Assembly: GCF_049341845.1 (NCBI RefSeq) | Contig: NZ_JBMPIT010000006.1 | Span: 300,219 to 364,218 of the forward strand | Length of the DNA stretch: 64,000 nt | Direction: 5' to 3' | DNA from: Curtobacterium guangdongense | Lineage (GTDB): Bacteria; Actinomycetota; Actinomycetes; Actinomycetales; Microbacteriaceae | Part shown: positions 8,493-17,131 of the stretch, piece by piece | Layout: every line of letters begins with the position of its first letter | Position numbering within the stretch: position 1 is the first letter of the stretch | Position numbers and translations under genes: made by a program | The notes under the pieces: model-generated | What the model saw: the letters and a program-made list of their open reading frames with translations, nothing else | The model's database searches: none | What the model was told of the DNA's origin: nothing

Positions 8493-9709
8493 GGCCGTGC
8501 TCCCGCGTAGGTGTCGAGCGCCGCGTCCACGCCACCGCCCTGCGGTACGGGGAACCCGCCGCGACGCAGCGACTGCTCGAGCGCCGAGAGCGTCGTCACG
8601 ACGGCGTCCTTGCGGGCGTTGTAGCCCATCGTCCCGATGCGCCAGACCTTGCCGTGCAGGGGCCCGAACGACGTGCCGATCTCGATGCCGTGGTCCTCGA
8701 GCAGCGACGCCCGCACGGCGTCGCCCTGCACCGACGACGGGATCGAGACCGCGACGACGTTGTGCATCTTGTGCGCGACGTCGCCGAACACCTCCAGCCC
8801 GAGCGCTTCGACCCCGGCGAGCATCGCGCGGCCGGCCAGCTCGTGCCGCGCGATGACGGCGTCGCGTCCTTCTTCGAGCAGGATGCGCGCGCACTCGTTC
8901 GCGGCGTAGAGCATCGACGCGGCTTCGGTGTGGTGGTTCAGGCGTCGCGGCCCCCAGTAGTCGAGGATCATCGCGAGGTCGAGGTAGTTCGACCGGATCG
9001 GCTCGTCGGAGACCTCGTCGCCGGGTTCGCGGATGCCGGCTTCGACACTGCGCCGGCCGTCGAGCACCGAGACGGCGCGCGGCGACAGGGTGAGCGGTGC
9101 ACTGCCCGATGGTCCGCCGAGGCACTTCTGCAGCCCGGCACTGACGGCGTCGATGCCCCACGCGTCGACCTCGAGCGGGTTGCCGCCGATGGTGGCGGTG
9201 GCGTCGGTGTAGAAGAGCACGCCGTGCCGGTCGCAGATCGCACCGAGCTCGTCGAGCGGCTGGTTCATCGTCGTCGAGGTGTCACCCTGCACGATCGCGA
9301 GGACCTTCGGCTTCGTCGCCACGATCGCGTCCTCGATCACCGAGGTCGGGAACACCTGCCCCCACTCGGTCTCGATCGTGTGGACGTCTGCCCCCGCGCG
9401 TCCGGCGATCTCCGCGAGCAGGTGTCCGAAGCGCCCGAACACCGGCACGAGCACGCGGTCCCCCGGCGCGAGCAGGGACACGAGCGCGGCTTCGATGCCG
9501 GCGCGCGAGGTGCCGTCGACGAGTACGGTCGCGTCGTTGACGGTGCCGAACACCTGCCGGTACAGCGCCTGCGTGTCGTTCATCGCGGACGTCATCCACG
9601 GGTCGTACTGCCCGACGAGCGGGGTGGACAGCGCACGCAGCACACGCGGGTCGGCGTTGATCGGCCCCGGCCCCATGAGGAGTCGAGCGGGCGGGTTCAC
9701 TGGCAGCAT
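8489..9709 (-). CDS. pucG: (S)-ureidoglycine--glyoxylate aminotransferase-like, class V PLP enzyme
   Basis: A 406-residue class V aminotransferase of the alanine-glyoxylate/serine-pyruvate group. It shows the N-terminal LLMGPGPINADPRVL, the cofactor aspartate in YTDATATIGG and the PLP lysine in SAGLQKCLGGPSG (K195). In allantoin catabolism the PucG branch moves an amino group from ureidoglycine to glyoxylate, giving oxalurate and glycine. The assignment rests on family plus context, since substrate-specific residues cannot be checked here. GGAGGTACCG directly precedes the ATG at 9709. A 40-nt gap separates it from the amidase gene and contains a palindrome, so it may have its own promoter. 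Confidence 0.82.
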   Translation of the reverse strand: MLPVNPPARLLMGPGPINADPRVLRALSTPLVGQYDPWMTSAMNDTQALYRQVFGTVNDATVLVDGTSRAGIEAALVSLLAPGDRVLVPVFGRFGHLLAEIAGRAGADVHTIETEWGQVFPTSVIEDAIVATKPKVLAIVQGDTSTTMNQPLDELGAICDRHGVLFYTDATATIGGNPLEVDAWGIDAVSAGLQKCLGGPSGSAPLTLSPRAVSVLDGRRSVEAGIREPGDEVSDEPIRSNYLDLAMILDYWGPRRLNHHTEAASMLYAANECARILLEEGRDAVIARHELAGRAMLAGVEALGLEVFGDVAHKMHNVVAVSIPSSVQGDAVRASLLEDHGIEIGTSFGPLHGKVWRIGTMGYNARKDAVVTTLSALEQSLRRGGFPVPQGGGVDAALDTYAGARP

Positions 9710-9739
9710 CGGTACCTCCGTTCCGTTCACGAGCATATC

Positions 9740-9753
9740 GGAACGATCGTTAC
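9740..9753. promoter_or_regulatory. Candidate operator GGAACGATCGTTAC
   Basis: A 14-nt site with a perfect AACGATCGTT core lies upstream of the aminotransferase gene and overlaps the stop codon of the amidase gene. It matches the site at 16106-16119 at 12 of 14 positions when read on the opposite strand. The two sites stand ahead of the two likely transcription starts of the allantoin cluster. The binding protein is not known; the RpiR regulator is the nearest candidate. Confidence 0.5.
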
Positions 9754-11261
9754 AACAGTGTTTCGGCGAGCGCGACCAGGGCTCGATCCGAGCCGACAGG
9801 ACCGACGAAGCAGACCCCGACGGGTGCACCGTCGACGGTCAGGAACGGCGCGCTGACGGCGGGCAGCCCACCGATCCCGGCCACGGCCGTCATCCGCAGG
9901 GTCGCCACGCGGGTCCGCAGCACGGCGTCGCCGGTCGCGGTCCGCAACGGGGCCGGCCCGGGAACGGTCGGGAGGCACAGCACGCCTCCGCCGATCACCT
10001 CACGCACGCGGGTGCGCAGCTCCGCCAGCCGCCCACGAGCGACCGTCTCGGCTTCCGTCGTGATCGTGGCAGCTGCGGCGAACCGCGCTCGGACGTCGTC
10101 CCCGAGTCCTCCGGGATGCGCCTCGATCCAGGCGCCGTCGTTCCGCCACGCCTCCGCCGCCTGGACCACGCGGAGGGTCTCGGCGAGGTCGTCGAGCGAT
10201 GGCAGCTCGATCCGGCGGACAGGACGGCGGGTCCGGTCGAGCCAGGCCGTGAACGCGGCGGCCGTCGCGGGCTCGGCGGCGTCCAGCAGTGCGTCGCTGA
10301 CGAGGAGCTCGCCGTCGTCCACCCCGACGCAGGCACCGGGCACGGACACTCCGGCGGCGGCCGCCAGCACCGATGCCGAACGGGCGACCCACCCGACGGT
10401 GTCGAAGGACTCCGCGAGCGGCAGGAGACCGTCCCGCGGGACGCGGTCGTGCGTCGTCCGGAGTCCCCAGAGCCCCTGGTACGACGACGGCACGCGGAGA
10501 CTGCCCGCCGTGTCCGTCCCGAGCCCGAGGTCCGCGGTGCCGAGGGCGACGGCCGAGGCGGAGCCCGACGTCGATCCGCCGCCGATCCGCGTCGGGTCGG
10601 CTCCGTTCGGCGGCGACCCGAAGTGCGGGTTCCGACCGGCGAGGGCGTAGGCGAACTCGTCCGTCCTGGCGATCCCGGTGACGACCGCGCCGGCGTCGAG
10701 CAACGTCTGCACTGCGGACGCCGACGCGGTCTCCGCCCGGGCCGAGCGTTCCCACGTCGGGTTGCCCGCGCCGATGACGTGCCCCTGCACGGCGAAGAGG
10801 TCCTTCACGGCGACGCGCACCCCGGCGAGCGGCCCGGCATCGGCGCCGTGCACGAGCGGGTCGCCGACGACGCGCCAGACCGATCGGTCGAAGGCCCTCG
10901 GTCGACCGGTCACGTGCGCGGTCCGGATCCGCCAGACGCCGTCGGTGCAGCACCAGAGCTGGGTCTGCAGCCCGCGACCACCGCCGACGAAGTGCGACTC
11001 CCCCATGACCAGGACGGTGTCCGGTGCGAGCTGCTGGACGTCCACGGCGGCGATCGTCCGACGCGCCACCCCACCACGGCCGGACCGGAAGGCGCTGATC
11101 GCGTCGTGTCCCCGCAGCAGTCCCGAGTCGTCGCCGCGGAGCGTCCGCTCGCCCGCTTCGAACAGGTCGTCGAGCACCGCGGTGTCGTCCTGCATCAGGG
11201 CCTCCTCGTACGCGGTGAAGGCCTGCTCGAGCCCGTCGGGCCACCCGCCGTGCACGATCAC
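9750..11261 (-). CDS. AtzH-like domain / amidase-signature fusion hydrolase
   Basis: A 503-residue fusion. Residues ~8-125 resemble the AtzH/HpxZ (DUF3225, SnoaL-like) domain. Residues ~140-503 are an amidase-signature enzyme with the triad K153, cis-Ser S230 (GGGSTSG) and nucleophile S254 (GTDTAGS). In cyanurate degradation AtzE-type amidases work with AtzH, and in Klebsiella purine catabolism hpxY (amidase) and hpxZ (DUF3225) are neighbours. Here they are one polypeptide inside an allantoin operon, so a role in oxalurate or oxamate breakdown is plausible but inferred. The GTG at 11261 overlaps the upstream stop as GTGA. Confidence 0.8.
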   Translation of the reverse strand: MIVHGGWPDGLEQAFTAYEEALMQDDTAVLDDLFEAGERTLRGDDSGLLRGHDAISAFRSGRGGVARRTIAAVDVQQLAPDTVLVMGESHFVGGGRGLQTQLWCCTDGVWRIRTAHVTGRPRAFDRSVWRVVGDPLVHGADAGPLAGVRVAVKDLFAVQGHVIGAGNPTWERSARAETASASAVQTLLDAGAVVTGIARTDEFAYALAGRNPHFGSPPNGADPTRIGGGSTSGSASAVALGTADLGLGTDTAGSLRVPSSYQGLWGLRTTHDRVPRDGLLPLAESFDTVGWVARSASVLAAAAGVSVPGACVGVDDGELLVSDALLDAAEPATAAAFTAWLDRTRRPVRRIELPSLDDLAETLRVVQAAEAWRNDGAWIEAHPGGLGDDVRARFAAAATITTEAETVARGRLAELRTRVREVIGGGVLCLPTVPGPAPLRTATGDAVLRTRVATLRMTAVAGIGGLPAVSAPFLTVDGAPVGVCFVGPVGSDRALVALAETLL

Positions 11262-12304
11262 GCGCCGACCTCCGCGAAGTCGGCCTTCCGGATGGTGGCG
11301 TGCGCGCCGCACACCAGGTCCACGACCTGCGAGATCCGGAAGTCGGTCGCGGCGCTGAGATACGCGTACGCGATGTGCTCGTCGACCCCCCAGCGCGCCC
11401 GGAGCAGGGCGATCGCCGCGCGGACGCAGCGACGGACGGCCTCGTCGAGGTCCTCGTCCATGCCGGTCGGCACGAGGTACTCGGTCGTCTCGGCGATCGG
11501 GCCGACGAGATCCCCGAACCGGTCGAGCGCCGTCGCCCGTTGCACGAGGTCGAGCCGGAGGACGAGCCGGAGCGATGCCTCCATCGCGGTGAGTGCGACC
11601 TCGCCGTCCCCCTGCGCGAAGTGCGGGTCGCCGACGTACACGCCCGCTCCCGGCACGAACACCGGCAGGTGCAGCGTCGACCCGGCGGTGAGCAGGGCGA
11701 TGTCGACGTTCCCGCCATGGGGTCCTGGCGGCACCGAGTGCGCGCGCTCGTCCGAGTCCGGCGTGACCCCGACGATGCCGGGGAACGGGCGCAGCGGGAA
11801 CGTGATGGTCCGGGGACCGCCCTCGACGACGGGCAGCCGGCCGTGGTCGACGCCGTCGCGCCGGACGACGTCGGCGAACACGGACAAGGACTCCTCCGCA
11901 CGGGGCAGCTCCCCGGGCAGGGCTCCTCGGCCGTGCCGGTTCGAGATGACCCCGTACGGCACCCGCGGCGTCGCCTCGAGGATCGTCACCGAGACGACGT
12001 CACCGGGTTCCGCGCCGGCCACCGCGATCGGCCGGGAGACCACGTGCGGGCCGTCGGCGGGGTCGCGCGTCAGGGTCCTGGCGATGTCCGCCGCGTCCGC
12101 GAGCACGTCGCCGGCGTCCACCCCGTACCGACCGAAGTACGCGAGCGGATCCTGACCTTGGTCGGGCAGGATCCCCTCGTGCGACACGGTGTCGACCGTC
12201 ACCACGGCCCCGGGTGCGACGGTCAGCGCAGGGACGTCCAGGCGCGACGGCAGCCGCCCCCAGAGGACGTCGTCCGGTGTCGACCCGAGTCGCGCCTCAG
12301 CCAC
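11258..12304 (-). CDS. Acetamidase/formamidase family protein
   Basis: A 348-residue FmdA/AmdA-family amidohydrolase. Family landmarks are the early VTVDTVSHEG segment, the GRLPVVEGGPRTITFPLRPFPG region, the VPPGPHGGNVD segment and VYVGDPHFAQGDGEV, which holds the His/Asp residues of the metal site. Characterised members release ammonia from formamide or acetamide. In this allantoin operon a related small amide, such as oxamate, would be a logical substrate, but that is inference. It starts with GTG at 12304, overlapping the allantoinase stop by 8 nt, and is followed by the amidase fusion with a 4-nt overlap. Confidence 0.88.
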   Translation of the reverse strand: MAEARLGSTPDDVLWGRLPSRLDVPALTVAPGAVVTVDTVSHEGILPDQGQDPLAYFGRYGVDAGDVLADAADIARTLTRDPADGPHVVSRPIAVAGAEPGDVVSVTILEATPRVPYGVISNRHGRGALPGELPRAEESLSVFADVVRRDGVDHGRLPVVEGGPRTITFPLRPFPGIVGVTPDSDERAHSVPPGPHGGNVDIALLTAGSTLHLPVFVPGAGVYVGDPHFAQGDGEVALTAMEASLRLVLRLDLVQRATALDRFGDLVGPIAETTEYLVPTGMDEDLDEAVRRCVRAAIALLRARWGVDEHIAYAYLSAATDFRISQVVDLVCGAHATIRKADFAEVGA

Positions 12305-13613
12305 GGGTCACCAGCTGTCCGGCCACGGACGTGGCGGTGACCCGCTGCCCGCGCAACCAGGTCTCGGTCACCCGGCCCCGAGCCTCCAGTCCGGCGAACG
12401 CGGAGACCGGGTTCCGGTGTGCCAAGCCGGCCACCTCGATGACCTCGGTGGCAGACGGGTCGAACACGGCGAGGTGGGCGAGCGCTCCCGGCGCGATGCG
12501 GCCGCGGTCGGCGAAGCCAGCGAGCGCCGCCGGTCCCGTCGTGAACCACGGCAGGATCGTCTCGAGCGACAGACCACGGCGGAGCGCCTCGGTCCAGACG
12601 GCGCGGAACCCGACCTGCAGACCGGCGATCCCGCCCCAGGCGAGGCCCCAGTCCTCGGTCTTGAGGTCGGCTGTGGACGGCGAGTGGTCGGACACCACCA
12701 TGTCGATCGTGCCGTCCAGGAGCCCCTGCCAGAGTGCGTCGCGGTTTGCGTCGTCGCGGATCGGCGGGCAGCACTTGAACTCGGTCGCGCCGTCGGGGAT
12801 GGTCGACGCCTCGAACGCCAGGTAGTGCGGGCAGGTCTCGACCGTGATCCGCACGCCGTCGTCCTTCGCGGCGCGGATCATCGGCACCGCCCCGGCGTCC
12901 GACAGGTGCAGGACGTGCACCCGCGCCCCGGTTGCCCGTGCGCCGTCGATCACCTGCGCGATCGCGGACTCCTCGGCCGCGGCCGGACGGGTCGCGAGGA
13001 AGTCCTCGTAGTGCCCGCCGAGTGCCTCGTGCGGCACGAGGTGTGCGGGGTCCTCGGCGTGCACGATGAGGAGCGCGTCGACGGCGGCGACCTCCTCGAT
13101 CGCGGCACGGAGCAGTGCCGGTTCGAGGTGCGGGAACTCGTCGACGCCGGACGGCGCCGTGAAGCACTTGAACCCGAAGACGCCCCGCTGGTGCATCGCG
13201 TCGAGACTCCCGAGGCTGTCGGGGACGGCACCGCCCCAGAACCCGACGTCGACGGCGACCCGGCCCTCGGCACTCGCGCGCTTCGTGGCGAGCGCCTCGA
13301 CCGTGGTCGTCGCGGGGATGGAGTTGAGGGGCATGTCGATGATCGTCGTCACGCCGCCGAGCGCTGCGGCACGGGTGGCGGACGCGAAGCCCTCCCACTC
13401 GGTGCGCCCCGGCTCGTTGACGTGGACGTGCGTGTCGACGAGCCCGGGGAGCAGCACGTGCCCGTCGGGGACGACCTGCACGTCCGCGTCGGCGGGAGTA
13501 GCGGCGTCACCGGGCAGGACGTCCGCGATCCGGCCGTCCTCGACGACGACCGTCGCGGGTCGGAACGCGCCGTCGATCCACGCGTGCTGCGCCCGGAACA
13601 CGGTGCCAGTCAC
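12297..13613 (-). CDS. allB: Allantoinase
   Basis: A 438-residue cyclic amidohydrolase that opens the hydantoin ring of allantoin to allantoate. The dinuclear metal site is visible: H62 and H64 in VDTHVHVNEPGR, the carbamylated lysine K149 in FGFKCFT, the VHAED and HVLHLSD histidines, and the aspartate in VSDHSPS. NEPGRTEWEGF and the SDHSP motif separate allantoinases from dihydroorotases and hydantoinases. The start is the GTG at 13613, overlapping the racemase stop as GTGA. Confidence 0.93.
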   Translation of the reverse strand: MTGTVFRAQHAWIDGAFRPATVVVEDGRIADVLPGDAATPADADVQVVPDGHVLLPGLVDTHVHVNEPGRTEWEGFASATRAAALGGVTTIIDMPLNSIPATTTVEALATKRASAEGRVAVDVGFWGGAVPDSLGSLDAMHQRGVFGFKCFTAPSGVDEFPHLEPALLRAAIEEVAAVDALLIVHAEDPAHLVPHEALGGHYEDFLATRPAAAEESAIAQVIDGARATGARVHVLHLSDAGAVPMIRAAKDDGVRITVETCPHYLAFEASTIPDGATEFKCCPPIRDDANRDALWQGLLDGTIDMVVSDHSPSTADLKTEDWGLAWGGIAGLQVGFRAVWTEALRRGLSLETILPWFTTGPAALAGFADRGRIAPGALAHLAVFDPSATEVIEVAGLAHRNPVSAFAGLEARGRVTETWLRGQRVTATSVAGQLVTRG

Positions 13614-14344
13614 GCGACGGCTCCGAAGTCCTGCAGCAGGCCGGTGAAGGCCTTGCGGGGCGGCGTGGCGTACTCGCCGTGCTTGCCCGTCGCCAGGCCG
13701 AGCCGCACGAGCGACTCGGCGAGGACGGTCGCGGCGGAGACGCCGTCGACGACCGGGGCACCGATCGCGCGGGACACCTCGGCACAGAAGTCCGCCATCC
13801 CGGCGCAGCCGAGCACGACCGCGTCGGCACCACCGGCGATGACCGCGCGGCACTCCTCGATGACGAGCGCACGGGCACCGGACGCGGGGTCGTCGAGTTC
13901 GAGGACGGGGACCTCGCACGCGCGGATCTCGGTGACGAGCGGGGCGAACCCGTACCGGTCCGCGAGCTCGTGCGCCCGGCCGACCGTCCGCCCGAGCGTC
14001 GTCACGACCCCGAACCGGTGGCCGAGCATGGCGGCGGTGTGGAAGCCCGCCTCGGCGATGCCGATCACCGGGCCCGTGGCGAGCTCCCGTGCCGCGTCGA
14101 GTCCCGGGTCACCGAAGCAGGCGACGACGTACGCGTCCACTCCCTCGGACTCCCCGACCGCGATCTGCTCGAGGAGGCCGGGGACCGCGAGCGCCTCCTC
14201 GTAGTGGCTCTCGATCGAGGCCGGCCCCATCGTCGGGTTCACCGCCTCGACGATCGTCCCGGGGCCCGCGACGGCCGACGCAGCAGCGCCGACCGTCCGG
14301 GTCATCGCGGTGGTGGTGTTCGGGTTGACGACGCGGATGCGCAT
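13610..14344 (-). CDS. Asp/Glu/hydantoin racemase family, probable allantoin racemase
   Basis: A 244-residue cofactor-independent racemase of the Asp/Glu/hydantoin family. The two catalytic cysteines are C76 in VACFGDPGLD and C180 in VLGCAGM. The N-terminal VVNPNTTTAMT is characteristic of hydantoin and allantoin racemases. It probably interconverts (R)- and (S)-allantoin so that a stereospecific allantoinase can use both; context drives this choice. The ATG at 14344 is preceded by GGAAGGACC. It lies 83 nt after the permease gene, a gap that contains an octamer tandem repeat. Confidence 0.88.
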   Translation of the reverse strand: MRIRVVNPNTTTAMTRTVGAAASAVAGPGTIVEAVNPTMGPASIESHYEEALAVPGLLEQIAVGESEGVDAYVVACFGDPGLDAARELATGPVIGIAEAGFHTAAMLGHRFGVVTTLGRTVGRAHELADRYGFAPLVTEIRACEVPVLELDDPASGARALVIEECRAVIAGGADAVVLGCAGMADFCAEVSRAIGAPVVDGVSAATVLAESLVRLGLATGKHGEYATPPRKAFTGLLQDFGAVA

Positions 14345-14390
14345 CGGGGTCCTTCCGGTGGAGCAGTGGAGCGGGTGTTGCGGTGACTCT

Positions 14391-14430
14391 GCGGTTCTGC
14401 GGTCCTGCGGTTCTGCGGTTCTGCGGTTCA
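14391..14430. repeat. Octamer tandem repeat, five copies of GCGGTTCT
   Basis: Five consecutive 8-nt units (GCGGTTCT, GCGGTCCT, GCGGTTCT, GCGGTTCT, GCGGTTCA) fill the space between the permease and racemase genes. The last unit contributes the permease stop codon. Copy number of such arrays can vary by slippage. Expansion would lengthen only the intercistronic spacer, so expression rather than protein sequence would change. Confidence 0.85.
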
Positions 14431-15987
14431 GGCTCGGCCGACGGCGGCGCCGTCGTCGACCGTGGGGTCGTCGGCGTCCAGGACCGGCATGCTCGGCCGA
14501 GCACGTTCGAGTGCCCAGAAGACCACGAGTCCCAGGCCGCAGCCGATGAACCAGCTGTAGTTGCTCAGCCACGGCACGACCCCGAGGGCCGGGGGCAGCA
14601 CCGCGCAGGCGACCGAGACCACGCCGGTACCCACGAGCGTCCAGATGGCGTTCGGGTTGAAGCCGCCGCTGTACCAGTACCGTGCGCCGGTGTCCTTCGT
14701 GTACATGTCGTCGACGGCAACGCGCTGCTTCGCCACCAGGTAGTAGCCGGCGATGAGGATGCCGAACAACGGGCCGATCAGGGCACCCAGCACGCCGAGC
14801 GTGTAGAGGATCGCCTGGTCGTTGCCGTACCAGTTCCACGGGGTGAGGAGCACGGAGCCGACGGCGGCGATCATGCCGCCCATCCGCCAGCTGATCTTCC
14901 GCGGGGCGACGTTCGAGAAGTCGAACGCGGGGCTGATGAAGTTCGCGACGATGTTGATGCCGACCGTCGCCGTGACGAACGTCAGACCGCCGAGCAGGAT
15001 CGCGAACGGGGCGTCGATCGCCTGGACGGTCTCGATCGGGTCGGTGATGAGCTTGCCGAACACCGGGACCGTCGCGCTGGCGCACAGCACGGTGAGGATC
15101 GAGAAGAACAGGAAGTTGACCGGCAGCCCCCACATGTTGCCGCGCTTGACGGCCCGGAACGACTTGCCGTACCGGGAGAAGTCGCCGAAGTTCAGCATCG
15201 GGCCGGAGAAGTAGCTCACCACGATCGCGATCGCCGACAGCATGACCGGGATGCTCGCACCGAACGACAGCGGCTCCCCTGCTGACAGGTTCAGCGAGAT
15301 GTTCCCGATGCCCGCACGGCTCACCAGGTAGATCGCCAGCGCGATCATCACCACGTAGACCGCGGGCCCGGCCCAGTCGATGAACTTCTTGATCGCCTCC
15401 ATGCCCATCGAGAACAGCGCTGCCTGCGCCACCCAGAGGATCGCGTACGAGATCCACTCGAGCGCCGAGAGCCCGAGGAACGAGTGCTCCAGCAGTCCGG
15501 CCGACGCGGGGATGAACTTCAGGAAGATGATGTTGAGCGACTGCGCCGCCAGGAACGTCTGCACGCCGTACCACGCCATCGCGATGAGACCGCGGATGAT
15601 CGCGGGGACGTTCGCCCCGAGGACGCCGAACACCGCGCGGTTGATCACCGGGTACGGCACGCCCGTGCGCTGGGACGGCTTCGCCACCAGGTTCGCGAAC
15701 ACCTGCACCACGAGGATGCCGACGACGAGGGCGATGAGCACCTGCCAGCTGGCGATCCCGAGCGCGAACAGTGAGCCGGCGGTGACGTACCCGCCGACGG
15801 AGTGCACGTCGGACATCCAGAACGCGAAGATGTTGTAGCTCGTCCACGACTGCTTGCGGAGCGGAGCGAGGTCCTCGTTGGTGAGGGCCGGGTCGTACCC
15901 GGGCTTGACGACGCCGGCGCCGGCGAGGGCATCCGACGTGACGGGGGCGTGGGGCGCTGCGACGGGTGCCGCGGTCTCTGTTGCCAA
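14428..15987 (-). CDS. NCS1-family permease, probable allantoin transporter
   Basis: A 519-residue nucleobase-cation-symport-1 permease with about twelve hydrophobic segments. Family motifs include the early WTSYNIFAFWMSDVHSVGGYV, then ISYAILW in the middle and GDFSRYGKS after the central helices. NCS1 proteins carry allantoin, hydantoins, uracil or cytosine. The allantoin operon downstream makes allantoin the likely substrate. The start is a TTG at 15987 (MATETAAP after conversion), supported by GGAGG 7-8 nt upstream; a weak TTG start may limit expression. It is the first gene of the operon. Confidence 0.9.
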   Translation of the reverse strand: MATETAAPVAAPHAPVTSDALAGAGVVKPGYDPALTNEDLAPLRKQSWTSYNIFAFWMSDVHSVGGYVTAGSLFALGIASWQVLIALVVGILVVQVFANLVAKPSQRTGVPYPVINRAVFGVLGANVPAIIRGLIAMAWYGVQTFLAAQSLNIIFLKFIPASAGLLEHSFLGLSALEWISYAILWVAQAALFSMGMEAIKKFIDWAGPAVYVVMIALAIYLVSRAGIGNISLNLSAGEPLSFGASIPVMLSAIAIVVSYFSGPMLNFGDFSRYGKSFRAVKRGNMWGLPVNFLFFSILTVLCASATVPVFGKLITDPIETVQAIDAPFAILLGGLTFVTATVGINIVANFISPAFDFSNVAPRKISWRMGGMIAAVGSVLLTPWNWYGNDQAILYTLGVLGALIGPLFGILIAGYYLVAKQRVAVDDMYTKDTGARYWYSGGFNPNAIWTLVGTGVVSVACAVLPPALGVVPWLSNYSWFIGCGLGLVVFWALERARPSMPVLDADDPTVDDGAAVGRA

Positions 15988-16086
15988 GACGTCCTCCGAT
16001 GGGAGTGGGAAGCGGGGGCGGTGCTTGCTTGTGCAGAAAGCTACGGACCCTGTTCGCCCTCGCCGTTTCCCCCGTGTAACGACCGT

Positions 16087-16119
16087 GTGTCATGACACCC
16101 GTTCTGAAACGCTCGTTCC
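16087..16119. promoter_or_regulatory. Candidate operators upstream of the allantoin permease
   Basis: The 217-nt spacer between the permease and the divergent CPBP gene holds a perfect 12-bp palindrome GTGTCATGACAC (16087-16098). It is followed by GAAACGCTCGTTCC (16106-16119), whose reverse complement matches the site at 9740-9753 at 12 of 14 positions. A TGCAT-6 nt-ATGCA inverted repeat follows at 16126-16141. These are the only obvious structured elements in the spacer and the best candidates for control of the operon. No binding protein is established. Confidence 0.45.
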
Positions 16120-16204
16120 GGCCCCTGCATCCTTCGATGCAAGTCGCCGAGGTGCGTCCCTCGGCCGGTCGTCGCGCGGACCGCTGGTTTCTAGCGTCGA
16201 CGGC

Positions 16205-17131
16205 ATGACGACAACGATCCGGGGGCTGGTCACGCGGTACCCCCTCCGCACCTTCTTCACGCTCGCACTCGCGCTCAGCTGGCTCGCCTGGGTGCCGTAC
16301 ATCCTGTCGCCGCACGGGCTCGGCGTGTGGGACATCCACTTCCCCGAGTTCCTCGGCACCGCGCAGTTCACCGGCGTCCTGCCCGGCGCGCTGCTCGGCC
16401 CGCTCGGCAGCGCGTTCCTCGTGACGGCCATCGCGGACGGTCGCCCCGGTCTCCGGCGGTGGGTCGGACGGCTCTGGCGCTGGCGTGTGGCGTGGCACTG
16501 GTACGCGGTCGCGCTCGTCGGGGTCCCGGCGGTCATCGTCGCGTCCGGGCTGCTGTTCTCCGGCGGTCAGGTCCAGGCGCCGTCGTGGATCGCCGTCGCG
16601 ATGCTCGTGCCCGGCCTCGTCGTCCAGCTCGTCACGACCGGTCTCTCCGAGGAGCCGGGCTGGCGTGACTTCGCGCTCCCCCGCCTCCAGTCGCGGTTCG
16701 GCGCGCTCGGTGCCGCAGCGGTCCTCGGGCCGATCTGGGCGCTCTGGCACATGCCGCTCTACCTGAGCGACTGGGGCGGGTGGCCGAACGCGCACTGGAC
16801 CGAGCCGCTCGTGTTCACGGCCTTCACGATCACGTTCAACGTCGTGATGATCTGGGTCTTCAACCGCACCGGGGAGAGCCTGCCGCTCGCCATGCTGCTC
16901 CACGTCGGCGTGAACAACACCATCTCGACGCTGTGGGCCGACATGTACCCGGGCATGACCGCCGGCACGATGATGCTCGGGTTGACGATCCTGTCGACGA
17001 TCGCCGCCGCGGTGCTCCTCGTCGTCACCAGGGGCCGACTCGGGTTCGACCGCCGTGGACCCCTCGCCGCCCCGATCGTTCCCGACGCCCCGGCCGCCGC
17101 CCTCGTAGGATCGAACGATGGCACCCGCTGA
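16205..17131 (+). CDS. CPBP-family intramembrane glutamic endopeptidase
   Basis: A 308-residue multi-pass membrane protein of the CPBP (Abi/CAAX-like) protease family. The catalytic motif EE..R is seen as EEPGWRDF (E149, E150, R154). The histidine motifs follow as WALWHMPLY (H182) and LLHVGVNN (H233, N237). Eukaryotic relatives process prenylated proteins; bacterial substrates are mostly unknown. It starts at the ATG at 16205 and overlaps the next gene, a histidine kinase, by 14 nt. It probably forms an operon with the two-component system and may be controlled by it. Confidence 0.88.
   Translation: MTTTIRGLVTRYPLRTFFTLALALSWLAWVPYILSPHGLGVWDIHFPEFLGTAQFTGVLPGALLGPLGSAFLVTAIADGRPGLRRWVGRLWRWRVAWHWYAVALVGVPAVIVASGLLFSGGQVQAPSWIAVAMLVPGLVVQLVTTGLSEEPGWRDFALPRLQSRFGALGAAAVLGPIWALWHMPLYLSDWGGWPNAHWTEPLVFTAFTITFNVVMIWVFNRTGESLPLAMLLHVGVNNTISTLWADMYPGMTAGTMMLGLTILSTIAAAVLLVVTRGRLGFDRRGPLAAPIVPDAPAAALVGSNDGTR

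Noticed and set aside
9279..12155. A 958-codon plus-strand frame opposite the amidase and formamidase genes
   Set aside because: It is the complement of well-motivated minus-strand genes and lacks a ribosome binding site.
14391..14430. Possible CRISPR array
   Set aside because: The units are contiguous 8-mers with no spacers, so it is a simple tandem repeat.
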